This document shows, in pieces, positions 10,282 to 19,182 of a DNA stretch of 32,500 nt; the stretch's first letter is position 1, and each line of letters starts with the position of its first letter. This stretch comes from Cryptomeria japonica. Taxonomy: Eukaryota > Streptophyta > Pinopsida > Cupressales > Cupressaceae. The stretch lies in NCBI RefSeq assembly GCF_030272615.1, contig NW_026729300.1, positions 60,001-92,500 on the forward strand, given 5' to 3'. Below the pieces are notes generated by a model. The model did no database searches, had not been told where the DNA came from, and saw only the letters and a program-made list of their open reading frames with translations. Made by a program: the position numbers and the translations under genes.

Positions 10282-10314
10282 CACCTCCCCTATATAAAGC
10301 TATTTGTCCGATTC
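10282..10314 (-). promoter_or_regulatory. Pol I-type start motif 13 (rightmost)
   Basis: The minus strand reads TTTATATAGGGG then AGGTGTTGCG, with the TATATAGGGG core at 10296-10287. It differs from the other copies by one extra A on the + strand (TATATAAAGC). It is the copy nearest the 5S array. Confidence 0.45.
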
Positions 10315-10376
10315 TCATACGTGTAGTCTGCAGCAGCGATTAGGACATCGACCCCAACTTCCGAATTCGTTTGCAT

Positions 10377-10526
10377 TGACCGCACCAAAGGTGCACGCCT
10401 TGGTGTGCACCTTGGAGTGCACTTTGGTGCTCACCTCGGTGCACACTTTGGTGTGCACCTCGGTGTGCACCAAAGGTGCGCACCTTGGAGCGCACCAAAG
10501 GTGTACACTTTGGAGCGCACCACATA
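10377..10526. repeat. GGTGCRCACC inverted-repeat cluster
   Basis: Short palindromic words such as GGTGCGCACC, GGTGCACGCC, GGTGTGCACC and their relatives follow each other for about 150 bp, joined by CAAA or TTGG linkers. The cluster occupies the place in the promoter repeat where the 38/52-bp minisatellite and the smaller GGTGCGCACC words occur in other copies. Confidence 0.8.
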
Positions 10527-11780
10527 GGGTCTTTGAGAGGTTGGCGCAGTGCGCACACCAAGGTGGGTGTTGAGGTGCGTGCCGAGGTGGGTGGGTGCTA
10601 GGGTGCGCTCCATGGTGGGTGCCAGGGTGGGTGCGTGCTAGGGTGGATTCCAAAGAGGGTCATAGGGTGGGTGCCAAGGTGGGTTGGTGATATAGTGGGT
10701 TCAAAGGTGGGTACTAGGGTGGGTTCCAAGGTGGGTCACAAGTTGGGTGCCAGGATGCGTGGGTGTTAGGTTGGGTGCCAAGGTGGGCTCCTGCGTGGGT
10801 GGGTGCTAGGGTGGGTTTCAAGGTGGACGCGAGGGCGGGTGCCAAGGTGGGTAACAAGTTGGGTGTTAGGATGGGTGAGTGCTAGAGTGGGTGCCAAGGT
10901 GGGTGGGTGCTAAGGTGGATGCCAAGGTGGTTCACAGGGTGGGTGGGTTCTAGGGTGAGTTCCAAGGTGGGTCACAGGTTTAGTGCTAGGGTGCGTGTCA
11001 AGGCGGGTGTCGAGGTGCCTGGGTGCTAGGGTGTGGATGCCAATGTGGGTCATAGGGTGGGTACTAGGGTGGGCTGCAATGTGGGTGCCAAGGTGGGTAA
11101 CATGCTCGGTTGGTTCTAAATTGGGTGTCAGGGTGGGTGTGCACCCACCTTGCCCGAGGTGGGTGCCAAGGTGCCAGTGTGGGTGGGTGCTAAGGTGGAT
11201 GCCAAGGTGGGTGAGAAGGTGGGTGATAGGTTGAGTGGTAGGATGGGTGGGTGCCAAGATGGGTCACAGGGTGGGTGCAAGGGTGGGTAGGTGCTAGGGT
11301 TGGTGTCAGGGTGGGTGGGTGCTAGGTTGGGTTCCAAGGTGGGTGCGAGGGTGAGTGTCAAGGTGGGTCACAGGTTAGGTGCTAGGATGGGTGAGTGCTA
11401 GGGTGCAAAGGTGCCAGGGTGGGTGCTAGGATGGGTCGATGCTAGGGTGAGTGGCAAGGTGGGTCCACAAGTGTCAAGGTGGGTGCCGAGGTGGGTGCCA
11501 ACTTGGGTTCCAAGGTGGGTGCCAAGTGGGCGACTGCTATGGTGGATGCCAAGGTGGGTCACGGGGTGGGTGCCAAGTTGCTAGGTTGTGTTCCAAGGTG
11601 GGTGCCAACGTGGCTGCTAGGGTGCGTGGGTTAAAGGGTGTGTCACAACGTGGGTGCCAGGATGGGTGCGCACCCACACTGGCCAAGACGGGTGCAAGGT
11701 TGGGTTCCAAGCCCGGTCACAGGCTGGGTGCTAGGATGGGTGGGTGCCAAGGTGGGCACCAGGGTGGGTGCACCCACCCT
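10527..11780. repeat. G-rich GGTGGGTGCC minisatellite between promoter array and 5S array
   Basis: The word GGTGGGTGCC or GGTGGGTGCTAGG recurs every 10-20 bp with CAA, CAGG or TAGG linkers for about 1.25 kb. A fragment of the promoter repeat (GGGTCTTTGAGAGGTTGGCG) lies at its left edge at about 10527-10546, so it abuts that array directly. The + strand has dense GGG runs compatible with G-quadruplexes. Palindromes such as GGTGGGTGNGCACCCACC occur near 11137, 11664 and 11764. No gene is seen. Confidence 0.9.
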
Positions 11781-12282
11781 GGCCAAGGTGGGTCACGGGG
11801 TGGGTCCTAGGGTGGGTAACAGGGTGGGTACTAAGGTGCGTGCCAAGGTGGGTCATGGGGTGGGTGCCAAGGTGGGCACCAGGGTGGGTGTGCACCAACC
11901 CTAGCCAGGGTAGGTCACGGGGTGGTTGTCGGGGTGGGCGTCAAGGAGCCAAGGTGGGTGGCAAGTAGCCAAGTTGCGTGCCAAGGTGGGTGTCGGGGTG
12001 GGTGCCAAGGATCCAAGGTGGGTGCCAAGGAACCAAGGTGGGTGTCTGGGTGGGTGCCGAGGTGGGAGCCAGGGTGGGTCCCAAGGTGAGTGCAAAGGTG
12101 GGTGCCAGGGTCAAGGTGAGTGCCAATGTGGGTTCCAAGGTGCCAGGGTCAGGGTGAGTGCCAATGTGGGTTCAAAGGTGCTAAGTTGGGTGCGAGGTTG
12201 GGTGCGAGGGTGGGTGGGTGCCAAGGTGTGCTAGGTGGAAGCCCGGGTGGGTCGGCATCCCATGGGTGTCGAGTTGGGTGCC
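11781..12282. repeat. G-rich block at start of the 5S unit
   Basis: It has the same GGTGGGTGCC style as 10527-11780, but this 0.5-kb stretch is copied with the 5S unit. It recurs at 17815-18316, 23923-24424 and 29958-30459. It includes the incomplete palindrome GGTGGGTGTGCACCAACC near 11885. Confidence 0.88.
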
Positions 12283-12640
12283 TGATGGGTGCTTCTTGTC
12301 AAGTTTTAGTCGTCGGGACTCATTTCGAGCCTTAGAGGTCGTTTCTTGTCCGGTTGCCCTGTCTTCGACCTGGGAACCCAATTTTGGTCCTCGGGTCCCA
12401 TTTTTTTTTGTCTCGCATCCCACTTTTGGCCTGTGGCCTTTTCGGGGTCGATTCTCGTTTTGGGCATCAGAGCATGTTTCTTCTCCTAAAACCCAATATT
12501 TGTTTATTAAGTCTCGGAACACATTTTTGTTCTCGTGGACCCATCATGGGTCTTGGAACGCATTTGTGGTCCTTGGGTCCCATTTTGCATCCCGAAACTT
12601 GTGTTTTGGTGCTTGATCCCTATTTTGGGTGCCCACCTTG
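12283..12640. repeat. T-rich block of degenerate GGGTCCCATTTT repeats in 5S spacer
   Basis: Words like GGTCCCATTTT, CCCACTTTTGG, CGCATTTGTGG and CCCTATTTTGGG recur every 20-40 bp, and a run of nine or more T lies at about 12400. The block has far lower GC than its surroundings and is copied at 18317-18674, 24425-24782 and 30460-30817. Its origin is not recognised. The short open frames across it have no support as genes. Confidence 0.7.
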
Positions 12641-12984
12641 CACCAAGTGCGCACCCGGGGCAAACCGAGCGCCTTGGTGCACCGGGGCAAGATCGAGCGT
12701 GCACCCGAGGCGCCCCGAACATGCACCAAGGTGCACTCGGCCCACATGTGAGCGCAGGTCGTTGCGCCCGAGGTGGTGTGTGGGCACCGCGTTGCAGACG
12801 GGACACTGCACGCACACGACGCCCCGTCCAGGTGCACGCACGTAGGCCGGGCCGGGTGCACACCCGACGCCCTAGCAAGGTGCGCGCACCCGGGCAGGGC
12901 TCACACTTGGCGAACGGGGCGCACTTCGCGAGGGAGGGTGTGCACCTCGACGGGGGTGGGTGGCCGGGGTGGATTCGCACGTGG

Positions 12985-13024
12985 GTCGCGGTTTGCTAAG
13001 TACACACTGCGACAAGCTCATAAC
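12985..13024 (+). promoter_or_regulatory. 5S upstream region, unit 1
   Basis: The 40 bp before the gene are the same in all four units (also 19019-19058, 25127-25166 and 31162-31201). C at -1 and a GC dinucleotide at -9/-8 fit plant 5S genes. The usual TATA-like element near -28 is weak: the only AT-rich word there is CTAAGTACA at about -29 to -21. Confidence 0.55.
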
Positions 13025-13142
13025 GGGTGCGATCATACCAGCGTTAGTGCACCGGATCCCATCAGAACTCCGCAGTTAAGCGCGCTTGGGCCGGAGTAGT
13101 ACTAGGATGGGTGACCTCCCGGGAAGTCCCGGTGTTGCACCC
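13025..13142 (+). rRNA. 5S ribosomal RNA, copy 1
   Basis: This encodes the 5S RNA of the large ribosomal subunit, transcribed by RNA polymerase III. The 118-bp sequence starts GGGTGCGATCATACCAGCG and ends GTGTTGCACCC, so the ends pair as helix I (GGGTGC with GCACCC). The universal plant core CCGGATCCCATCAGAACTCC is intact. The internal promoter is present: box A around nt 50-64 (GTTAAGCGCGCTTGG) and box C around nt 80-97 (AGGATGGGTGACCTCCCG). Nucleotide 80 is A, the common plant state, and this is the only copy here with A. I see no substitutions that would make it a pseudogene. It is the leftmost 5S gene in the array and the nearest to the Pol I-like region, which reads the opposite way. Confidence 0.97.
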
Positions 13143-13150
13143 TTTCTTAG

Positions 13151-13155
13151 TTTTT
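13151..13155 (+). terminator. Pol III T-run, copy 1
   Basis: Three T (13143-13145) directly follow the gene but are broken by C. The first run of four or more T is TTTTT, 8 nt downstream of the gene end. Confidence 0.6.
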
Positions 13156-14616
13156 CGCCGGGCGTCGCAATGCTATTTGAATAAACCTTTTGCCCGTTTG
13201 CGTTCTCGTCGGGGCCGGGCCGGGCCGGGGTGCGCTGCCCGCACTACCGCGCGCGCGGGGGCGACACCGAGCGCGCACCCGAGGCGCCCCGAGCACACAG
13301 GCCACGGTGCAACCCGGGCGTTGTGCGCGCACCCCGGTGCGCCCGAGGTGCTGCGCGCGCACCCAGGTGAAATCGGTGTGCACCTCGGCCAGTGCGCGCT
13401 CGGTCGAGTCGCGCACGTTGGCCAAGGTGCACGGTGATGTTTCTTACTCTAAGGTTCCGCACCAGACGCCCGGGACAGGTGAGCGAAGCTGGGCGGGGCC
13501 GGGTGCGCGGCCGGGGCAGGTGCACGCAGCTGGAGAGAGCTTTGGAGCACACCAGAGGTGCGCACCTTGGAGCACACTTCGGAGCGCACCAATGATGCGC
13601 TCCATTCAAAAGTTTCCTGAAAAGGCAAAAAAAGTTGAGATTATAGAATTTCCCACTTGAGAGATTGTAAAAAAAAAAAATTTAAAATGAAGGAAACGCG
13701 GGTGCCAAGGTGTGCGCGCCCGGGTGCGCAGCCCAGCCAAGGTGTGCGCACCAAGGCGCCCACCCTGGCGAAGGTGCACGCAAGGTGCGCACCCGAGGCA
13801 AACCGGACAATTAACCCAACTTTCGACTTCGCGCGCACCTGCGCACCTTGGAGCGCACTTCGGAGCGCTCCTTGTTGCGCACCAATCTTGGGCACCTCGG
13901 AGTGCACCATGGCGCCCACCAAGGTGCGCACCCGGGGCAAACCGAGCTCCGACTTCGTGCGCACCTTGGAGCGCACGAAAGGTGCGCACCATGGCGCCCA
14001 CCAAGGTGCGCAGCCCAGCCAAGGCGTGCGCATCAAGGTGCGCACCCTGGCGAAGGTGCGCACCCGGGGCAAACCGAGCTCCGACTTCGTGCGCACCTTG
14101 GAGCGCACAAAGGGTGCGCAACCCAGCCAAGGTGTGCGCACCCCGGGCAAACCGAGCTCCGAATCGTGCGCACCTTGGAGCACACTTCGGAGCCCTCCTT
14201 GGTGCGCACCGATGTTGCGCACCTCGGAGCGCACCCGGGGAAAACAATGCAATTAACCCGACTTTCGACTTCGTGGGCACCTCGGAGCGCTCTCGGGTTC
14301 GCACCTCGGAGCACACCGAGGTGCGCACCTTTGATGCGCTGCCTTCACCAATTTCCAGAAAAGGCAAGAAAACATTGAGAAGGTGTGCGCACCGAGGTGC
14401 CCACCCTGGCGAAGGTGCACGCGAGGTGCGCACCCGGGGCAAACCGGGCTCCGACTTCGTGCACGCCATGCTGCGCACCTTGGAGGGCCATGGTGCGCAC
14501 CTTGGAGCACACTTCGGAGCGCTCAATGGTGCCCAACCCAGCCAAGGTGCCCACCGCGGCGAAGGTGCACGCGAGGTGCGCACCCGGGGCAAACCGGGCT
14601 CCGACTTCGTGCACGC

Positions 14617-15560
14617 CGCACCTTGGAGCACACTTCGGAGCGCTCCTTGGTGCGCACCAGGGCGCGCAACCCAGCCGAGGTGCCCACCCCGGCGAAGGTG
14701 CACGCGGGGTGCGCACCCGAGGCAAACCGGGCTCCGACTTCGTGCACGCCATGGTGCCCACCGCGGCGAAGGTGCACGCGAGGTGCGCACCCGGGGCAAA
14801 CCGGGCTCCGACTTCGTGCACGCCGCACCTTGGAGCACACTTCGGAGCGCTCCTTGGTGCGCACCAGGGCGCGCAACCCAGCCGAGGTGCCCACCCCGGC
14901 GAAGGTGCACGCGAGGTGCGCACCCGGGGCAAACCGGGCTCCGACTTCGTGCACGCCATGGTGCCCACCGCGGCGAAGGTGCACGCGAGGTGCGCACCCG
15001 GGGCAAACCGGGCTCCGACTTCGTGCACGCCGCACCTTGGAGCACACTTCGGAGCGCTCCTTGGTGCGCACCATGGTGCCCACCAGGGCGCGCAACCCCG
15101 CCGAAGGTGCACGCGAGGTGCGCACCCGGGGCAAACCGGGCTCCGACTTCGTGCACGCCGCACCTTGGAGCACACTTCGGAGCGCTCCTTGGTGCGCACC
15201 AGGGCGCGCAACCCCGCCGAAGGTGCACGCGAGGTGCGCACCCGGGGCAAACCGGGCTCCGACTTCGTGCACGCCATGGTGCGCACCAGGGTGCCCACCG
15301 CGGCGAAGGTGCGCACCCGGGGCAAACCGGGCTCCGACTTCGTGCACGCCGCACCTTGGAGCACACTTCGGAGCGCTCCTTGGTGCGCACCAGGGCGCGC
15401 AACCCAGCCGAGGTGCCCACCCCGGCGAAGGTGCACGCGAGGTGCGCACCCGGGGCAAACCGGGCTCCGACTTCGTGCACGCCATGGTGCCCACCGCGGC
15501 GAAGGTGCGCACCCGGGGCAAACCGGGCTAGGACTTCGTGCACGCCGCACCTTGGAGCAC
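14617..15560. repeat. 207-bp higher-order repeat inside 5S spacer
   Basis: A 133-bp module starting CGCACCTTGGAGCACACTTC alternates with a 74-bp module starting CATGGTGCCCACCGCGGCG. The pair repeats at 14617, 14824 and 15031, exactly 207 bp apart, then in shortened forms at 15159, 15350 and 15546. Both modules end CTCCGACTTCGTGCACGC. The same structure is in units 2 and 3. Confidence 0.88.
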
Positions 15561-16045
15561 ACTTCGGAGCGCTCCTTGGTGCGCACCATGGTGCCCACCA
15601 GGCCGCGCAACCCAGCCAAGGTGTGCGCACCAAGGTGCACGCGAGGTGCGCACCCGGGGCAAACCGGGGTCCGGCTTCGTGCACGCCGCACCTTGGAGCA
15701 CACATCGGGGCGCTCCCGGGTTCGCACCGGCGTTGCGCACCGTGGTGGGCACCTCGGAGCGCACCGTGGTGGGCACCTCGGAGCACACCAAGGTGGGCAG
15801 CGAGGTGCGCACCTTTGATGCGATGCCTTCACTAATTTCCATAAAAGGCAAAAGAAAACGAGATTTTAAAATTTCCGTTTTGAAAGATAGTGAGAAAAAG
15901 GGAATGCTGGTGCCATCTTGAGCCCGCCCTGGTGCGCAGCCCAGCCAAGGTGTGCGCACCAAGGTGCCCACCCTGGCGAAGGTGCGCGCCCGGGCAATTA
16001 ACCCAACTTCCAACTTCGCGCGCGCCAGGGTGGGAGCGCACCCAA

Positions 16046-16138
16046 CAACCGGGCCTGGGAAGAGCCAATGCGAGAAACCCCACCAAACGCTCTGACAAAA
16101 AAAGAGGGGGCGCTCCAGTAACCCCGCTTCGGAGCGCA
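16046..16138. repeat. Spacer element with CCAATGCGAGAAACC core, copy 1
   Basis: This 90-bp element (GGGCCTGGGAAGAGCCAATG onward, then ACAAAAAAAGAGG and CCCCGCTTCGGAGCG) does not look like the surrounding GGTGCGCACC words. It recurs 469 bp downstream and in every complete unit. Confidence 0.75.
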
Positions 16139-16514
16139 CCCTGGGCAAACCCAGCCAGGGTGCCCACCCCGGCCAAGGTGCAGGCGAGGTGCGCACCCGG
16201 GGCAAACCGGGCTCCGACAACGTGCACGCCGCACCTTGGAGCACACTTCGTAGCGCTCCCGGGTGCGCACCTCAGAGCACACCAAGGTGGGCAGCGAGGT
16301 GCGCACCTTTGATGCGCTGCCTTCACTAATTTCCAGAAAAGGCAAAAAAAAGAGGAGATTTTAAAATTTCCGTTTTGAAAGATAGTGAAAAAAACGGAAC
16401 GCGGGTGCCATCTTGAGCCCGCCCGGGTGCACAGCCCAGGTAAGGTGCCCACCCTGGCAAAGGTGCGCACCCGGGCAATTAACCCTACTTCCGACTTCGT
16501 GCGCGCCAGGGTGG

Positions 16515-16608
16515 CAACCGGGCCTGGGAAGAGCCAATGCGAGAAACCCCACCAAACGCTCCGACAAAAAAAGAGGCGGCGCTCCAATAACCCCGCTTCG
16601 GAGCGCAG
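16515..16608. repeat. Spacer element with CCAATGCGAGAAACC core, copy 2
   Basis: This is nearly identical to 16046-16138, with a few substitutions such as CTCCGACAA for CTCTGACAA and GAGGCGG for GAGGGGG. Corresponding copies are in units 2 (about 22154 and 22623) and 3 (about 28189 and 28658). Confidence 0.75.
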
Positions 16609-19058
16609 CCGGGGCAAACCCAGCCAAGGTGCCCACCCCGACGAAGGTGCACGCGAGGTGCGCACCCGGGGCAAACCGGGCTCCGACAACGTGCACGCAG
16701 CACCTTGGAGCACACTTCGAAGCACTCCCGGGTGCCCACCGGCGTTGCGCACCGTGGTGGGCAGCGAGGTGCGCACCTTTGATGCGCTGCCTTCACTAAT
16801 TTCCAGAAAAGGCAAAAAAAAATGAGATTTTAAAATTTCCGTTTTGAAAGATAGTGAAAAAAACGGAACGCGGGTGCCATCTTGAGCCCGCCCTGGTGCG
16901 CAGCCCAGGCAAGGCATGCGCACCAAGGTGCCCACCCGCGGTGCACACCCGGGGCAAACCGGGCTCCGACTTCGTGCAGGCCGCACCTTGGAGCACACTT
17001 CGGAGCGCTCCTTGGTGCGCACCATGGTGCCCACCAGGGCGCACCCGGGGCAAACCGGGCTCCGACTTCGTGCACGCCGCACCTTGGAGCACACATCGGA
17101 GCGCTCCCAGGTTCGCACCAGCGTTGCGCACCTTTGATGCGCTGCCTTCACTAATTTCCAGAAAAGGCAAAAAAAAACGATATTTTAAAATTTCCGTTCT
17201 GAAAGATAGTGAAAAAAACGGAACGCGGGTGCCATCTTGAGCCCTTCCTGGTGCGCAGCCCAGGCAAGTTGTGCGCACCAAGGTGCCCACCCTGGCGGAG
17301 GTGCGCGCCCGGGGCAAACCGGGCTCCGACTTCGTGCACTGCATGGTGCCCACCAAGGCGCGCAACCCAGCCAAGGTGCCCACCGCAGCGAAGGTGCACG
17401 CGAGGTGCGCACCCGAGGTGCACACCCGGGGCAAACCGAGCTCCGACTTCGTGCACGCCGCACCTTGGAGCACACTTCAGAGCGCTCCTTGGTGCGCACC
17501 AGGGCGCGCAACCCAGCCAAGGTGCTCACCCCGACGAAGGTGCACGCGAGGTGCGCACCCGGGGCAAGCCGGGCTCGGACTTCGTGCACGCCGCACCTTG
17601 GAGCACACATCGGAGCGCTCCCGGGTTCGCACCAGCATTGCGCACCTTTGATGCGCTGCCTTCACTAATTTCCAGAAAAGGCAAAAAAAAAAAAAAAACG
17701 AGATTTTAAAATTTCCGTTTTGAAAGATAGTGAAAAAAACGGAACGCGGGTGCCATCTTGAGCCCGCCCTGGTGTGCAGCCCAGGCAAGTTGTGCGCACC
17801 AAGGCACCCACCCTGGCCAAGGTGGGTCACGGGGTGGGTCCTAGGGTGGGTAACGGGGTGGGTACTAAGGTGCGTGCCAAGGTGGGTCATGGGGTGGGTG
17901 CCAAGGTGGGCACCAGGGTGGGTGTGCACCAACCCTAGCCAGGGTAGGTCACGGGGTGGTTGTCGGGGTGGGCGTCAAGGAGCCAAGGTGGGTGGCAAGT
18001 AGCCAAGTTGCGTGCCAAGGTGGGTGTCGGGGTGGGTGCCAAGGATCCAAGGTGGGTGCCAAGGAACCAAGGTGGGTGTCTGGGTGGGTGCCGAGGTGGG
18101 AGCCAGGGTGGGTCCCAAGGTGAGTGCAAAGGTGGGTGCCAGGGTCAAGGTGAGTGCCAATGTGGGTTCCAAGGTGCCAGGGTCAGGGTGAGTGCCAATG
18201 TGGGTTCAAAGGTGCTAAGTTGGGTGCGAGGTTGGGTGCGAGGGTGGGTGGGTGCCAAGGTGTGCTAGGTGGAAGCCCGGGTGGGTCGGCATCCCATGGG
18301 TGTCGAGTTGGGTGCCTGATGGGTGCTTCTTGTCAAGTTTTAGTCGTCGGGACTCATTTCGAGCCTTAGAGGTCGTTTCTTGTCCGGTTGCCCTGTCTTC
18401 GACCTGGGAACCCAATTTTGGTCCTCGGGTCCCATTTTTTTTTGTCTCGCATCCCACTTTTGGCCTGTGGCCTTTTCGGGGTCGATTCTCGTTTTGGGCA
18501 TCAGAGCATGTTTCTTCTCCTAAAACCCAATATTTGTTTATTAAGTCTCGGAACACATTTTTGTTCTCGTGGACCCATCATGGGTCTTGGAACGCATTTG
18601 TGGTCCTTGGGTCCCATTTTGCATCCCGAAACTTGTGTTTTGGTGCTTGATCCCTATTTTGGGTGCCCACCTTGCACCAAGTGCGCACCCGGGGCAAACC
18701 GAGCGCCTTGGTGCACCGGGGCAAGATCGAGCGTGCACCCGAGGCGCCCCGAACATGCACCAAGGTGCACTCGGCCCACATGTGAGCGCAGGTCGTTGCG
18801 CCCGAGGTGGTGTGTGGGCACCGCGTTGCAGACGGGACACTGCACGCACACGACGCCCCGTCCAGGTGCACGCACGTAGGCCGGGCCGGGTGCACACCCG
18901 ACGCCCTAGCAAGGTGCGCGCACCCGGGCAGGGCTCACACTTGGCGAACGGGGCGCACTTCGCGAGGGAGGGTGTGCACCTCGACGGGGGTGGGTGGCCG
19001 GGGTGGATTCGCACGTGGGTCGCGGTTTGCTAAGTACACACTGCGACAAGCTCATAAC

Positions 19059-19176
19059 GGGTGCGATCATACCAGCGTTAGTGCACCGGATCCCATCAGA
19101 ACTCCGCAGTTAAGCGCGCTTGGGCCGGAGTAGTACTGGGATGGGTGACCTCCCGGGAAGTCCCGGTGTTGCACCC
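19059..19176 (+). rRNA. 5S ribosomal RNA, copy 2
   Basis: This is a 118-bp 5S gene identical to copy 1 except at nucleotide 80, which is G (TACTGGGATGGG) rather than A. That position is the first base of box C in the usual plant numbering, and a G there is, as I recall, common in gymnosperm 5S. Helix I ends, box A and the rest of box C are intact. It lies 6034 bp after copy 1 in the same orientation. A continuous T6 follows the gene immediately, a better Pol III terminator than in copy 1. Confidence 0.97.
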
Positions 19177-19182
19177 TTTTTT
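19177..19182 (+). terminator. Pol III T-run, copy 2
   Basis: TTTTTT begins at the base after the gene. The equivalent position in copies 1 and 3 is TTTCTT. Confidence 0.75.

Larger units (their letters stand above)
9311..10376. repeat. 157-bp promoter-bearing repeat, about six copies
   Basis: Promoter motifs at 9439, 9596, 9753 and 9910 are exactly 157 bp apart. Then comes a 220-bp step to 10130, caused by a GGTGCACGCC-containing insertion at about 10005-10065, and 157 bp again to 10287. Each unit has GGGTCTTTGAGGTTGGCG or a close variant, GGGGAGTCGACCCATCAAAC, the CCCCTATATAAG element and GGACATCGACCCCAACTT. The last copy at about 10376 runs into GC-rich inverted repeats. Confidence 0.92.
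13594..17770. repeat. Seven-module spacer with AT-rich blocks (unit 1)
   Basis: An AT-rich block of about 115 bp recurs at 13594-13708 (diverged), 14333-14382 (truncated), 15817-15930, 16311-16425, 16781-16894, 17136-17250 and 17650-17770. A typical block runs GATGCGCTGCCTTCACTAAT, then an A-run, TTTTAAAATTTCCG, GAAAGATAGTGAAAAAAACG and GCCATCTTGAGCCC. Between blocks lie GC-rich inverted-repeat words and CTCCGACTTCGTGC. The blocks recur in units 2 and 3, for example from 21925 and 27960. Stop-free frames of up to 766 codons cross this region on both strands because TA is rare. They are not genes. Confidence 0.85.
11781..17814 (+). repeat. 5S rDNA unit 1 (6034 bp)
   Basis: This is the first complete unit of the 5S array. 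In order it has a G-rich block (11781-12282), a T-rich block (12283-12640), a GC-rich 5' flank, the 5S gene (13025-13142), a GC-rich 3' flank to about 13593, then about 4.2 kb of nested modules to 17814. Homology with the later units starts at CACCCACCCTGGCCAAGG (11771-11788), so this is the left edge of the array. It differs from the other units at scattered single bases, for example TTG at about 13873 and CACACCC at about 16943. Confidence 0.93.

Noticed and set aside
6156-10314. The TATATAAG elements as + strand Pol II promoters
   Set aside because: Not excluded, but no coding region or other Pol II signal follows any of the 13 copies, while the GGGGAGG that follows TATATA on the minus strand fits the Pol I consensus. 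Kept only as the alternative.
10527-12282. Telomere-like repeat (CTAGGGTGGG words)
   Set aside because: No run of TTTAGGG or TTAGGG. The GGG words belong to an irregular GGTGGGTGCC minisatellite.
1-12984. 18S, 5.8S or 26S rRNA gene fragments
   Set aside because: I looked for the 18S start (TACCTGGTTGATCC) and other familiar conserved words on both strands and saw none. The 35S link rests on the promoter motif alone.
12354-12999. Overlapping frames of 150-163 codons near the T-rich block, repeated in every unit
   Set aside because: They span the junction of a degenerate DNA repeat and GC-rich 5S flank, overlap frames on both strands, and have no recognisable domain.
13143-19058. Extra 5S pseudogenes or a 5S-derived retroelement in the spacer
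   Set aside because: The 5S core words (GGATCCCATCAGAACTCC and GTTAAGCGCGC) occur only in the four intact genes. No LTR or other retroelement feature was found.
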